Positions 7,319 through 15,209 of a stretch of DNA of 64,000 bases are shown here, piece after piece. A program made the position numbers and the translations under genes. A model generated the notes under the pieces. That model searched no databases. It was not told the DNA's origin and saw only the letters and a list, made by a program, of their open reading frames with translations. The stretch comes from Actinacidiphila acididurans. GTDB taxonomy: Bacteria > Actinomycetota > Actinomycetes > Streptomycetales > Streptomycetaceae. Numbering within the stretch: the stretch's first letter is position 1; each line of letters opens with the position of its first letter. The stretch spans positions 124,001 to 188,000 of the forward strand of contig NZ_JADKYB010000014.1 of NCBI RefSeq assembly GCF_016918855.1, written 5' to 3'.

Positions 7319-8965
7319 TCAGCTGTTGTTGACCGTGATGTCGGTGTAGACGGGGTAGCTGAAGGCGTTCTCCGTCACGTTGGAGACCCGGGAGGACCAG
7401 GCGGCCTCACCGTTCTGGTACCAGAGCGGGATCACCGGCATGTCCTTGAACAGCAGCTTCTCGGCCTGCTGGTACAGCGAGGTCGCCTGCGCGGGGTTCG
7501 GCGCCGCGTTGGCCTCGTTGATCAGCTTGTCGAACTGCGGGTTGCTGTAGTGCGAGTCGTTCGAGCTGCCCGAGGTGGCGTACAGCGGGGTCAGGAAGTC
7601 GTCGATCAGCGGGTAGTCCATCTGCCAGCCGGAGCGGAACGGCTGGGTCATCTGGCCCTTGGTGATCTGGTTGCGGAAGTCCGCGAAGGTGCCGGTCGGG
7701 GCGCCCACGCAGGCCTTGTTGTTGCCCAGCACCTGGTTGATGCTGTTGCACACCGCGTCCACCCACTGCTTGTGGGAGCCGGAGTCGGCGTTGTAGCCGA
7801 TGGTCATGTGACCGCCGGGGATGCCGCCGCCCTGCTGGATGAGCTGCCGGGCCTTGGTCGGGTTGTACGTCGTCGCGTCACCGGCCATGGTCGGGTCGTA
7901 GCCGCCGGACGCGCCCAGCACCGGGGAGGTGAGGTCGGTGGCCGGGGTACGGGTGCCCTGGAAGATCTTCTGGGTGATCGTCTTGCGGTCGATGGCCATC
8001 GACAGGCCGAGCCGGACCTTGTCCATCCCCGGCGCATTCCAGGACTTCTGGTTCAGCGGGAAGGAGATGGTCTGGATGATGCCGGCCGGCTGGTTGAGGT
8101 AGCGGCCGCTCATGTCCGACTTGACGTGGGTGAGGTCCTCGGCCGGGATGTCGTCCAGCACGTCGAGGTTGCCGGCCTGCAGGTCCGCGTACGCGGTGGC
8201 GCTGTCGGTGTAGACCTTCAGCAGCACGCCCTTGTTCTTCGGCTTGCTCGCGCCGGTGTAGTACGGGTTCGGGACCAGCTTCATGCTGCTGCCCTTGGTG
8301 TACGACACGACCTCGTACGGACCGTCGCCGACCGGCTTGTTCAGGTAGCCGGCGTGGTCGGTGAAGAACGACTTCGGCAGCGGCGCGAACGCCTTGTAGC
8401 CGAGCCGGTCCGGCCAGGTGGAGAACTTCTGCTTCAGCTTCACGGTGAAGGTGGTGTCGTTGACCACCTTCAGGCCCGACATCGTCTTGGCGGTCGGGGC
8501 CGCGTTCGCCGCCTCCGGGTGGACGGCGTCGTAGCCGTCGATGTCCGCGAAGAAGTACGAGTTGAGCTGCTTGTTGGTGACCAGGGCGCCGTAGTTCCAG
8601 GCGTCCACGAAGGACGACGAGGTCACCGGCGTGCCGTCGGAGAACTTCAGGCCCGGCTTCAGGGTGATCGTGAAGTTCTGCTGGTCGTTGGTGGTGATCG
8701 ACTGGGCCGCGGCCAGGTTGGCCTTGCCCGTCGTGGGGTCGTACTCCTTGAGGTCCATGAAGATCATGTCCATGACCTTGCCGCCCTGCACCTCATTGGT
8801 GTTCGCGGGCTCAAGGGGGTTCTGGGGGTCGCCCCACCAGGCCCGCACGACGCCGTCGTTCGAACCGCCGGCCTTCGTGTCGGAGCCTCCGCCACCACAG
8901 GCGGTCGCTGCCAGGGCGACCACGGCCGCTCCTACGACCCACTTGGCGCTCTTGGCACCACGCAT
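7319..8965 (-). CDS. Peptide ABC transporter substrate-binding lipoprotein (family 5)
   Basis: Receptor of the importer, first gene of the operon, 548 residues. The signal peptide MRGAKSAKWVVGAAVVALAATAC ends in a lipobox Cys (split: MRGAKSAKWVVGAAVV, ALAATAC) followed by a GGGGSD tether. The SBP_bac_5 fold covers residues 60-500, with the family stretch PVGDGPYEVVSYTKGSSM and GTRTPATDLTSP. It is a close paralogue of the protein encoded at 1-1251. In Streptomyces such importers include BldK, needed for aerial growth in S. coelicolor; the nearby typA and succinate dehydrogenase genes recall that locus from memory, but gene order differs slightly from my recollection, so no symbol is assigned. 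Confidence 0.92.
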   Translation of the reverse strand: MRGAKSAKWVVGAAVVALAATACGGGGSDTKAGGSNDGVVRAWWGDPQNPLEPANTNEVQGGKVMDMIFMDLKEYDPTTGKANLAAAQSITTNDQQNFTITLKPGLKFSDGTPVTSSSFVDAWNYGALVTNKQLNSYFFADIDGYDAVHPEAANAAPTAKTMSGLKVVNDTTFTVKLKQKFSTWPDRLGYKAFAPLPKSFFTDHAGYLNKPVGDGPYEVVSYTKGSSMKLVPNPYYTGASKPKNKGVLLKVYTDSATAYADLQAGNLDVLDDIPAEDLTHVKSDMSGRYLNQPAGIIQTISFPLNQKSWNAPGMDKVRLGLSMAIDRKTITQKIFQGTRTPATDLTSPVLGASGGYDPTMAGDATTYNPTKARQLIQQGGGIPGGHMTIGYNADSGSHKQWVDAVCNSINQVLGNNKACVGAPTGTFADFRNQITKGQMTQPFRSGWQMDYPLIDDFLTPLYATSGSSNDSHYSNPQFDKLINEANAAPNPAQATSLYQQAEKLLFKDMPVIPLWYQNGEAAWSSRVSNVTENAFSYPVYTDITVNNS

Positions 8966-9501
8966 GGGTTTGCCTCCTCAGGAGTCACTTTCGCTACGTG
9001 AAAGGACGGTCCCTCGGCGCTGACACCCCTGACAGCGACCTCGACCGTCCCGTGCTCGTGAGTCGGCGCCTCTTGCCTTGCGGCGGCGTGACCCATTGAC
9101 CCGAGCTCAACGCTTTTAACTATCGGCTACACCGAGCGCGCGTCGACCCGAGTCCGGGTCTCACTTTGATTACAGAGAGCTGTGAGCGGCGCCCGGAATC
9201 CGGACAAAGCGGAACGTAGACAGACAGGAAGCAAACGGACAGTGTGAGCTTTCTAACGTCAAAATGCGGAGTACGTGTCCGAATACCGGACGCACCGGTT
9301 ACAGAGAGTTCGCCGGGAGTAGCCAAAGGGGCGCGGGGAACTGCGCGAGTACCACACACCTGCCGGTGGTCCGGAGACGGCAGCAACTGCCCCTTCGGGT
9401 CGGTGACGACCCGCGGTCCGGTGGTGGGTTTCGCGCGCAGTTCCCCGCGCCCCTGGGTTTCCCCGGGCGAGCCCGGGGGGATGTGTGCGGCCCTGCGAAG
9501 C
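8966..9501. other. Gene-free leader/intergenic stretch upstream of the importer
   Basis: No coding frame stands out. Bases 9065-9320 are less GC-rich than the surroundings and should hold the importer promoter; TTACAGAGAG occurs at about 9171 and 9300. A confident -35/-10 was not found. Bases 9327-9454 are an interspersed repeat listed separately. Confidence 0.4.
9327..9454 (-). repeat. 128-bp interspersed repeat, copy A (inverted orientation)
   Basis: Begins AGGGGCGCGGGGAACTGCGC and ends with the reverse complement of it (one two-base insertion). The interior matches the reverse complement of copy B at 18650-18777, including GCCGGTGGTCCGGA and CAGCAACTGCCCCTT. No open frame of its own. A two-part interior palindrome suggests it folds into a long hairpin. 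I recognise the ends as very common in Streptomyces intergenic DNA but know no family name. Confidence 0.75.
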
Positions 9502-11370
9502 TCAGGAGTGCTTCGCGCGGGCGGCAGCGCGGCCCCGCTCCTTCTGGTCCAGCACCACCTTGCGGATGCGTACCGTCTCCGGAGTGACCTCAATGCACTC
9601 GTCGTCGCGGCAGAACTCCAGCGACTGCTCGAGGCTGAGCTTGCGCGGGGGGACGATCGACTCGGCGACGTCAGCGGTCGAGGACCGCATGTTCGTGAGC
9701 TTCTTCTCCTTGGTGATGTTGACGTCCATGTCGTCGGAGCGCGAGTTCTCCCCGACGATCATGCCCTCGTACACCTCGGTGCCCGGGTCCGTGAAGAGGA
9801 CGCCGCGCTCCTGGAGATTGGTCATGGCGAAGGCGGTGACCGCGCCGGCCCGGTCGGCGACCAGGGAGCCGTTGTTGCGGGTGCGCAGCTCGCCGAACCA
9901 GGGCTCGTGCTCCTCGAAGATCGAGTGCGCGATGCCCGTGCCGCGGGTCTGGGTCAGGAACTCCGTACGGAAGCCGATCAGCCCGCGCGAGGGCACGATC
10001 CACTCCATCCGGATCCAGCCCGAGCCGTGGTTGGTCATGGTCTCCATGCGGCCCTTGCGGGTGGCCATGAGCTGGGTGATCGCGCCCAGGTGCTCCTCGG
10101 GCGAGTCGATGGTCATCCGCTCGACCGGCTCGTGGACCTTGCCGTTGATCTCCTTGGTGACCACCTCGGGCTTGCCGACGGTCAGCTCGAAGCCCTCCCG
10201 GCGCATGGTCTCCACCAGGATCGCCAGCGCCAGCTCACCGCGGCCCTGCACCTCCCAGGCGTCCGGCCGCTCGGTGGGCAGCACCCGCAGGGACACGTTG
10301 CCGATCAGCTCGCGCTCCAGGCGGTCCTTGACCAGGCGGGCGGTGACCTTGTGGCCCTTGCCGCCCTTGCCGACCAGCGGCGAGGTGTTCGTGCCGATGG
10401 TCATCGAGATGGCCGGCTCGTCCACGGTGATCAGCGGCAGCGCGATCGGGTTCTCCGGGTCGGCCAGGGTCTCGCCGATCATGATGTCCGGGATGCCCGC
10501 GACCGCGCAGATGTCGCCCGGGCCCGCGCTCTCGGCGGCCTTGCGGGTCAGCGCCTCGGTCATCATCAGCTCGGTGATGCGGACGTTCTGCACGGTGCCG
10601 TCGCGCTTGATCCAGGCGACGGTCTGCCCCTTCTTCAGGTGACCCTGCTCGACCCGCAGCAGCGCGATACGGCCGAGGAAGTTGTCGGCGTCGAGGTTGG
10701 TGACGTGCGCCTGGAGCGGCGCCTCCTCCTCGAACGTGGGGGCCGGCACGTGCGCCAGCAGGGTGGAGAAGAACGGCTCCAGGCTGTCGGAGTCGGCCGG
10801 GACCGTGCCGTTCTGCGGCTTGGTGAGACTCGCCACACCGTCGCGGGCACAGGCGTAGACGATCGGGAACTCGATCTGGTCCTCGTCCGCGTCGAGGTCG
10901 AGGAACAGGTCGTACGTCTCGTTGACGACCTCGTCGATACGCGCGTCGGGGCGGTCGGTCTTGTTGATGCACAGGATCACCGGCAGCCGGGCGCTGAGCG
11001 CCTTGCGCAGCACGAACCGGGTCTGCGGCAGCGGCCCCTCGGAGGCGTCGACCAGCAGCACGACCGCGTCCACCATGGACAGCCCGCGCTCCACCTCGCC
11101 GCCGAAGTCGGCGTGGCCTGGGGTGTCGATGATGTTGATGGTGACCGGGTCCCCACCGTCCTTCGGGTGGTACTTCACGGCCGTGTTCTTGGCGAGAATG
11201 GTGATGCCCTTCTCGCGCTCCAGGTCGTTGGAGTCCATCACGCGGTCGTCCACGTGCTGGTGGGCGGCGAATGCGCCGGCCTGCTTGAGCATGGCGTCGA
11301 CCAGTGTCGTCTTGCCGTGGTCGACGTGGGCGACGATGGCGACGTTACGGATGTCGTGGCGCGTGGACAT
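9502..11370 (-). CDS. typA: Ribosome-associated GTPase TypA/BipA
   Basis: Translational GTPase of the EF-G/LepA superfamily that binds 70S ribosomes and supports assembly and stress responses. The 622-residue product has G1 AHVDHGKTT near residue 15, switch I ending REKGITI, G3 DTPGHADFGGEV, G4 NKTD and the later EF-G-like domains III and V, plus the BipA-specific C-terminal region (SRGLIGFRTEFLT, VRIRKVVLDQKER). Length and start (MSTRHDIRNVAIVAHVDHG) are canonical. It stands alone, transcribed towards the importer and divergent from the LysR gene. Confidence 0.96.
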   Translation of the reverse strand: MSTRHDIRNVAIVAHVDHGKTTLVDAMLKQAGAFAAHQHVDDRVMDSNDLEREKGITILAKNTAVKYHPKDGGDPVTINIIDTPGHADFGGEVERGLSMVDAVVLLVDASEGPLPQTRFVLRKALSARLPVILCINKTDRPDARIDEVVNETYDLFLDLDADEDQIEFPIVYACARDGVASLTKPQNGTVPADSDSLEPFFSTLLAHVPAPTFEEEAPLQAHVTNLDADNFLGRIALLRVEQGHLKKGQTVAWIKRDGTVQNVRITELMMTEALTRKAAESAGPGDICAVAGIPDIMIGETLADPENPIALPLITVDEPAISMTIGTNTSPLVGKGGKGHKVTARLVKDRLERELIGNVSLRVLPTERPDAWEVQGRGELALAILVETMRREGFELTVGKPEVVTKEINGKVHEPVERMTIDSPEEHLGAITQLMATRKGRMETMTNHGSGWIRMEWIVPSRGLIGFRTEFLTQTRGTGIAHSIFEEHEPWFGELRTRNNGSLVADRAGAVTAFAMTNLQERGVLFTDPGTEVYEGMIVGENSRSDDMDVNITKEKKLTNMRSSTADVAESIVPPRKLSLEQSLEFCRDDECIEVTPETVRIRKVVLDQKERGRAAARAKHS

Positions 11371-11745
11371 ACTGCGGCGCTTCTCCCGGATTCGTGGATG
11401 GCGTCGCGTCCCCCATCAGACGCGCTCGCCCGCCGGGCACCCTCCGGCCACGGCCAGTCCCATGGTACGGGGCCCCGCCGCGGGACGTCTTCCTGCCCAT
11501 GCCGGGCCCGCCCTTCCTTCCGCCCCGGGCCGCACCCCGGCCGCCGACTCCGCCCTCGCCGTTCGCCCCATGTTCACCGGCCCGGGCCGTCCGCCCCCTG
11601 CCCCGCGCCGTCCTCCGTACACAGCGCGCCACCGACTGATCCCACGGTGCCGGGCCTTCGGTCTTCCCCCGTGCGGATCGACGCGCCGGGCAAGCCGTGC
11701 CGATTAGCCTTGCTCCGGCACAGGCCGTGATCCGGTGGGAGAAGC
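11371..11745. other. Divergent intergenic stretch typA / LysR
   Basis: 375 bases holding both promoters. Very GC-rich and Pro/Arg-biased in all frames. I see no convincing gene, operator palindrome or RNA. Confidence 0.4.
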
Positions 11746-12657
11746 ATGGAGCTGCGGCAACTGCGTTACTTCGTCGCCGTCGCTGAGGAACTGCACTTCG
11801 GGCGGGCGGCCGAGCGACTGTCGATCGTCCAGTCGGCGGTGAGCCAGCAGGTGCGGCGGCTGGAACGGGAACTGGGGGTCGAGCTGTTCGACCGCTCGCC
11901 GCGCCGGGTCCGGCTGACCGAGGCCGGCACGCACTTCCTGCCGGCCGCACAGGAGTTGCTGGCCGCCGAGCGGCGGGCGCGGCAGGTGGTGGAGCGGTTC
12001 GCGGCGGATCGTGGCGTGGTGCTGCGGGTCGGCACCAGCAACGGGATGGGCGAGCGGCTGGATCAGGTGCTGGAGGCGCTGCAGCGGCTCGCGCCGCAGG
12101 TCTCGGTGGAGCTGGTGTCCGCGCCGATGGAGCAGCGGCTGCGCCGGGTGGCGGACCGGGAGTGCGACGCGGCGTTCCTGCGCGGTGAGCTCGACGCACC
12201 GGAGCACGTCCGGCTGATACCGGTCTGGCGGGACCGTCTGGTGGCGGCGCTGCCCGCCCGGCACGAGCTGGCCGCGGGGCCCGACGTAAGCATCGGGCAG
12301 CTGGCCGGACTGCCGTTGTTCCTGACGTCCCGGCGCAACAATCCGCCCCTGGTGGACCTGCTGCTCGGCGTGTGCGCGCAGGCGGGGTTCGAGCCGGTCC
12401 CCGGCCCGGCGCACAGTTCCCTCCAGGACACGCTGGCGGCGCTCGGCTCCGGCCGTGACGCGTGGACCGTGGTGTACGCGTCGCACGCCGCGGTGCTGCG
12501 CACCACCCGGGTGGCGTTCGTCCCCGTGCACGACGCGGACGGCGAGCCGCTGGCGATGCCGACCGTACTGGCGGTGCACCGCGACACCACGGCGGCACGG
12601 CTGCGGCCGTTGCTCGACGCCTGCCGCGAGGTGGGTCGCGGCGATCTCGGATCGTGA
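11746..12657 (+). CDS. LysR-family transcriptional regulator
   Basis: 303-residue regulator. The N-terminal winged HTH is textbook (MELRQLRYFVAVAEELHFGR, then AAERLSIVQSAVSQQVRRLE, residues 1-60), followed by the linker helix and a two-lobed effector domain from about residue 90 (VLRVGTSNGMGERL). The tautomerase gene 120 bp downstream in the same direction is its most likely partner or target; its ligand cannot be read from the sequence. Confidence 0.92.
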   Translation: MELRQLRYFVAVAEELHFGRAAERLSIVQSAVSQQVRRLERELGVELFDRSPRRVRLTEAGTHFLPAAQELLAAERRARQVVERFAADRGVVLRVGTSNGMGERLDQVLEALQRLAPQVSVELVSAPMEQRLRRVADRECDAAFLRGELDAPEHVRLIPVWRDRLVAALPARHELAAGPDVSIGQLAGLPLFLTSRRNNPPLVDLLLGVCAQAGFEPVPGPAHSSLQDTLAALGSGRDAWTVVYASHAAVLRTTRVAFVPVHDADGEPLAMPTVLAVHRDTTAARLRPLLDACREVGRGDLGS

Positions 12658-12777
12658 TCGCTGCGATCGCCGTCCGGGCCTCGATCGGCGCGTCGCCGCG
12701 GTGTGGACTTGACCCCGGCAAGTGCGCCGTCCGGGCCGGCAGGCGGTCCCGCCGGCGCCGATCCCTGAGGAGGACGC

Positions 12778-12960
12778 ATGCCGATCGTCACCGTTCAGCA
12801 GGGCCCCCGCACCGTCGAGCTCAAGCGCGAGCTGGTCGCCCGGATCACCGACGCCTTCGTCGACACGTACAAGATCCCGGCGGACACGGTGCAGGTGTGG
12901 TTCCAGGAGACGTCCCCCGAGAGCTGGGCCGTCGCCGGCAAGCTCATCGCCGACAAGTAG
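12778..12960 (+). CDS. 4-oxalocrotonate tautomerase family enzyme
   Basis: Small tautomerase, 60 residues, the usual size of a 4-OT subunit. The catalytic proline directly follows the initiator Met (MPIVTVQQGPR), as required for the amino-terminal Pro general base. Family positions seen: KRELVARITDAFVDTYKIP and the aromatic W in VQVWFQE. A GAGGA precedes the ATG at the right distance. Substrate unknown; without neighbouring catechol meta-cleavage genes a role in detoxification or an orphan reaction is as likely as aromatic degradation. Confidence 0.9.
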   Translation: MPIVTVQQGPRTVELKRELVARITDAFVDTYKIPADTVQVWFQETSPESWAVAGKLIADK

Positions 12961-12972
12961 CCCCGCCCCACC

Positions 12973-13001
12973 CCGCGCGGGCCGTATCCCGGCCCGCGCG
13001 G
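12973..13001 (+). terminator. Hairpin after the tautomerase gene
   Basis: Perfect 11-base stem CCGCGCGGGCC / GGCCCGCGCGG with a 7-nt loop, starting 13 bases past the stop at 12960. Confidence 0.75.
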
Positions 13002-13060
13002 AGCAAGGGCTCATCGCATGGGTTCGGTCCACGTGGGTCACCCTTTCGGCCGAATCCGAT

Positions 13061-13151
13061 CCGTTCCCGGGGCCCCTCCCCGCAGTGGGGGTCTAACATC
13101 CCCATCCCCGGCAGTGCTCCGCGATGGAGGGGAGCAGGGCCCCGGGAACGG
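13061..13151 (+). promoter_or_regulatory. Long inverted repeat in the leader of the NTPase gene
   Basis: CCGTTCCCGGGGCCCCTCCC at 13061 pairs with 13129-13151, the match being complete over 21 bases except for an inserted CA. A smaller TGGGG...CCCCA hairpin lies inside the loop. It ends about 90 bases before ATG 13239. It may be a leader RNA structure or an operator; it is not a simple terminator because the arms are 47 bases apart. Confidence 0.5.
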
Positions 13152-13238
13152 GGTGCGGGCGGGGCGATGGGTGGGGCGCGGGCGAGGAGAGGGGCCTGGC
13201 GTGCGGGACACGGGGGACGAGGGCCGGTGGCGGGCGGC

Positions 13239-15209
13239 ATGATGCACGGCCGCGACCGGGTTACGGGATTCGTACGGGACGCGCTGCGACGCAAAGGTGT
13301 GCCGGTGGCCCCGCTGCCGGTGGTGGTACTGACGGCGCCGCTGGGCGGCGGCGGATCGACAGTGCTGGACAACCTGTGGGGCGAGTTCTTCGAGAAGAGC
13401 CTGAGCGTGCGGCTCGACGTCGGCGACGCGCAGGGCGTCGAGGACATCGTGCTGGCGGCAGTGCAGGGCTGGAAGCGAAGGGTCCCCGGCATACGGCGGA
13501 TGCCCTTCCCCAGAGTCGGCGTGATCATCAAAGCGCTGAGCTTCGTGGGCGACCCCCAGGACCGAGCGGGGTTCGAGAAGTACCTGAACGCGGGACCGCG
13601 TGAAGCCGCCGTGCAGACGGCGCTGCGGGACTGGGCGGACCGGGCCGCCCCGATGCTGCCGCCCGACCAGCAGGTGATGGCCCGGGCGATCGCAAGTCTG
13701 TTGAGCGCGCTGCAGGCGGCACTCGGGCGACACGGCACGAGGCGGACTCTGCGGTGGCTGGCGGACCCCGAGGTGCCCGGCGGCGGCAACGGCTACGACC
13801 TGCTGTGGCGGCTGTGGCGGCGGCACGTGGTGGACCACGACAACGCTGCGGTCCGCGAGGTGGGGAAGGTGCTGTGCGCGGCGCTGCTGGCCGACGCGCG
13901 GTGGGCGTTCAACGACGCGTTCCAGCCCGGCGGACAGCGGCTGATGAACGCATTGCTGCTGGTGGACAACGCCGACAACCCGATGGGCGACCTCTTCCTC
14001 GACCTGCTCGCCGAGTGCCGCCGGGAGAGCCGCAGTTCGCAGCGGCCCGACCCGCTGGTGGTGGTGGCCGTGCGGCACGGGCCGGTGCACGCGATGCGGA
14101 TGGGCCGGGCCGTGGCATCGAATGACCTTGAGCTGGTGTTCGCCCCGCAGGTGAACGAGCCACCCTGGTTCGTGCCGGTCCGCCTGGCCGGCCTGGAGAG
14201 CACCCACGTCCTGGAGATGTGCCGCAGCAGCGTGCTGGGCAACACCCACCGCGACGGCGACTTCCTGCGCGACCTGACCGGCGGCCACCCGGAGGCGGTG
14301 GACCGGCTGGCCCACCTGCTGGCCGCCTTCGGTCGCCAGGCGCACGACCCGCGCCTGCTGCTCGCCGAGCCGCTGCCGCCACGGTTCGAGTTGCCCGAGC
14401 ACTGGCCGCCCGACCACGGCACCGCCACCACCGTCGAGGACTACCTGCTCAAAAGGCTCCTGCCCGAGGATCTCGCGGTCCTCACCGACGGCCGGCTCGA
14501 CCCCGGGGGCAACCCGGAGCTGGACGCGATGGCGGTCCTGGCCGCCACGCCAGGGCTGCGCCTCGACGCCTGCACGGCGGCCTTCCGCTCCCTGGAGTGG
14601 CACAGCAGCGCCAATGCCAATGACGCCCGGTCCCGGCTCACCTCGGCCCTGTGGCTGGAGGAGCCGCATGCGGGCGAGGCATGGGAGCCGCACCCGATGA
14701 TCGCACTGCTGCTGCGCCGCTGGCTGGCCCGCCGGCCCCAGGTGTGGGGGCGAGCGCACGAAGGGTATGTCGCGCACTACACCCATGTGGGAAACACCCC
14801 GCTGCGCTACCGCCACACGCTGGCGCAGGCGGAGCCGTCCCAGCGCGCCCACCTGACAGGCGTAGTGAACTACCTGGAACGGGAACTGGACCGGCCAACG
14901 GCCACCGCGGACTGGCTGCCCGTACTGGACCAGATCACGACAGCGCCCAACCGGCTGCGCACCGCCGGCGATCCGAGGGGCTTCGTCACCACGCTCGCCG
15001 GAGTGGCCCAGGCGGACGACCGCCGCAGGGCCATTACCCGCCTCACCGTCGCCCGCTGGCTGTTCCGGGACCGCACCTTCGACCCTGCGCACCGGCTGGC
15101 CAAGACGATCGCCGACGAGTACGAGGCCCTGGCCACCTTCCTCACGGACAGCCAGGCGCTGTTCGAGGAGGCCGACAAATACCGCGTCATCGAGAACACA
15201 TGGAAGTAA
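13239..15209 (+). CDS. Uncharacterised STAND-like P-loop NTPase (degenerate Walker A)
   Basis: Cytosolic protein of about 656 residues, no signal or membrane helix. Residues 28-45 (VVVLTAPLGGGGSTVLDNLW) sit where a Walker A loop should be, but the invariant Lys is absent (GGGGST). A Walker B-like strand ALLLVDNADN lies at about 238-247 and a sensor-1-like strand LVVVAVRHG at about 273-281; then comes GGHPEAVDRLAHLL, typical of the helical part of STAND ATPases. The C-terminal 250 residues are helical and unrecognised. Start is uncertain: ATG 13239, 13242, or 13167 in the same frame. The stop overlaps the next gene by ten bases, so the two products probably act together. Annotation beyond NTPase-like is inference. 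Confidence 0.72.
   Translation: MMHGRDRVTGFVRDALRRKGVPVAPLPVVVLTAPLGGGGSTVLDNLWGEFFEKSLSVRLDVGDAQGVEDIVLAAVQGWKRRVPGIRRMPFPRVGVIIKALSFVGDPQDRAGFEKYLNAGPREAAVQTALRDWADRAAPMLPPDQQVMARAIASLLSALQAALGRHGTRRTLRWLADPEVPGGGNGYDLLWRLWRRHVVDHDNAAVREVGKVLCAALLADARWAFNDAFQPGGQRLMNALLLVDNADNPMGDLFLDLLAECRRESRSSQRPDPLVVVAVRHGPVHAMRMGRAVASNDLELVFAPQVNEPPWFVPVRLAGLESTHVLEMCRSSVLGNTHRDGDFLRDLTGGHPEAVDRLAHLLAAFGRQAHDPRLLLAEPLPPRFELPEHWPPDHGTATTVEDYLLKRLLPEDLAVLTDGRLDPGGNPELDAMAVLAATPGLRLDACTAAFRSLEWHSSANANDARSRLTSALWLEEPHAGEAWEPHPMIALLLRRWLARRPQVWGRAHEGYVAHYTHVGNTPLRYRHTLAQAEPSQRAHLTGVVNYLERELDRPTATADWLPVLDQITTAPNRLRTAGDPRGFVTTLAGVAQADDRRRAITRLTVARWLFRDRTFDPAHRLAKTIADEYEALATFLTDSQALFEEADKYRVIENTWK

Noticed and set aside
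11345..13041. Leftward frames antisense to the LysR gene
   Set aside because: Arg/Pro/Ala-rich without motifs; the rightward LysR and tautomerase frames carry clear family signatures.
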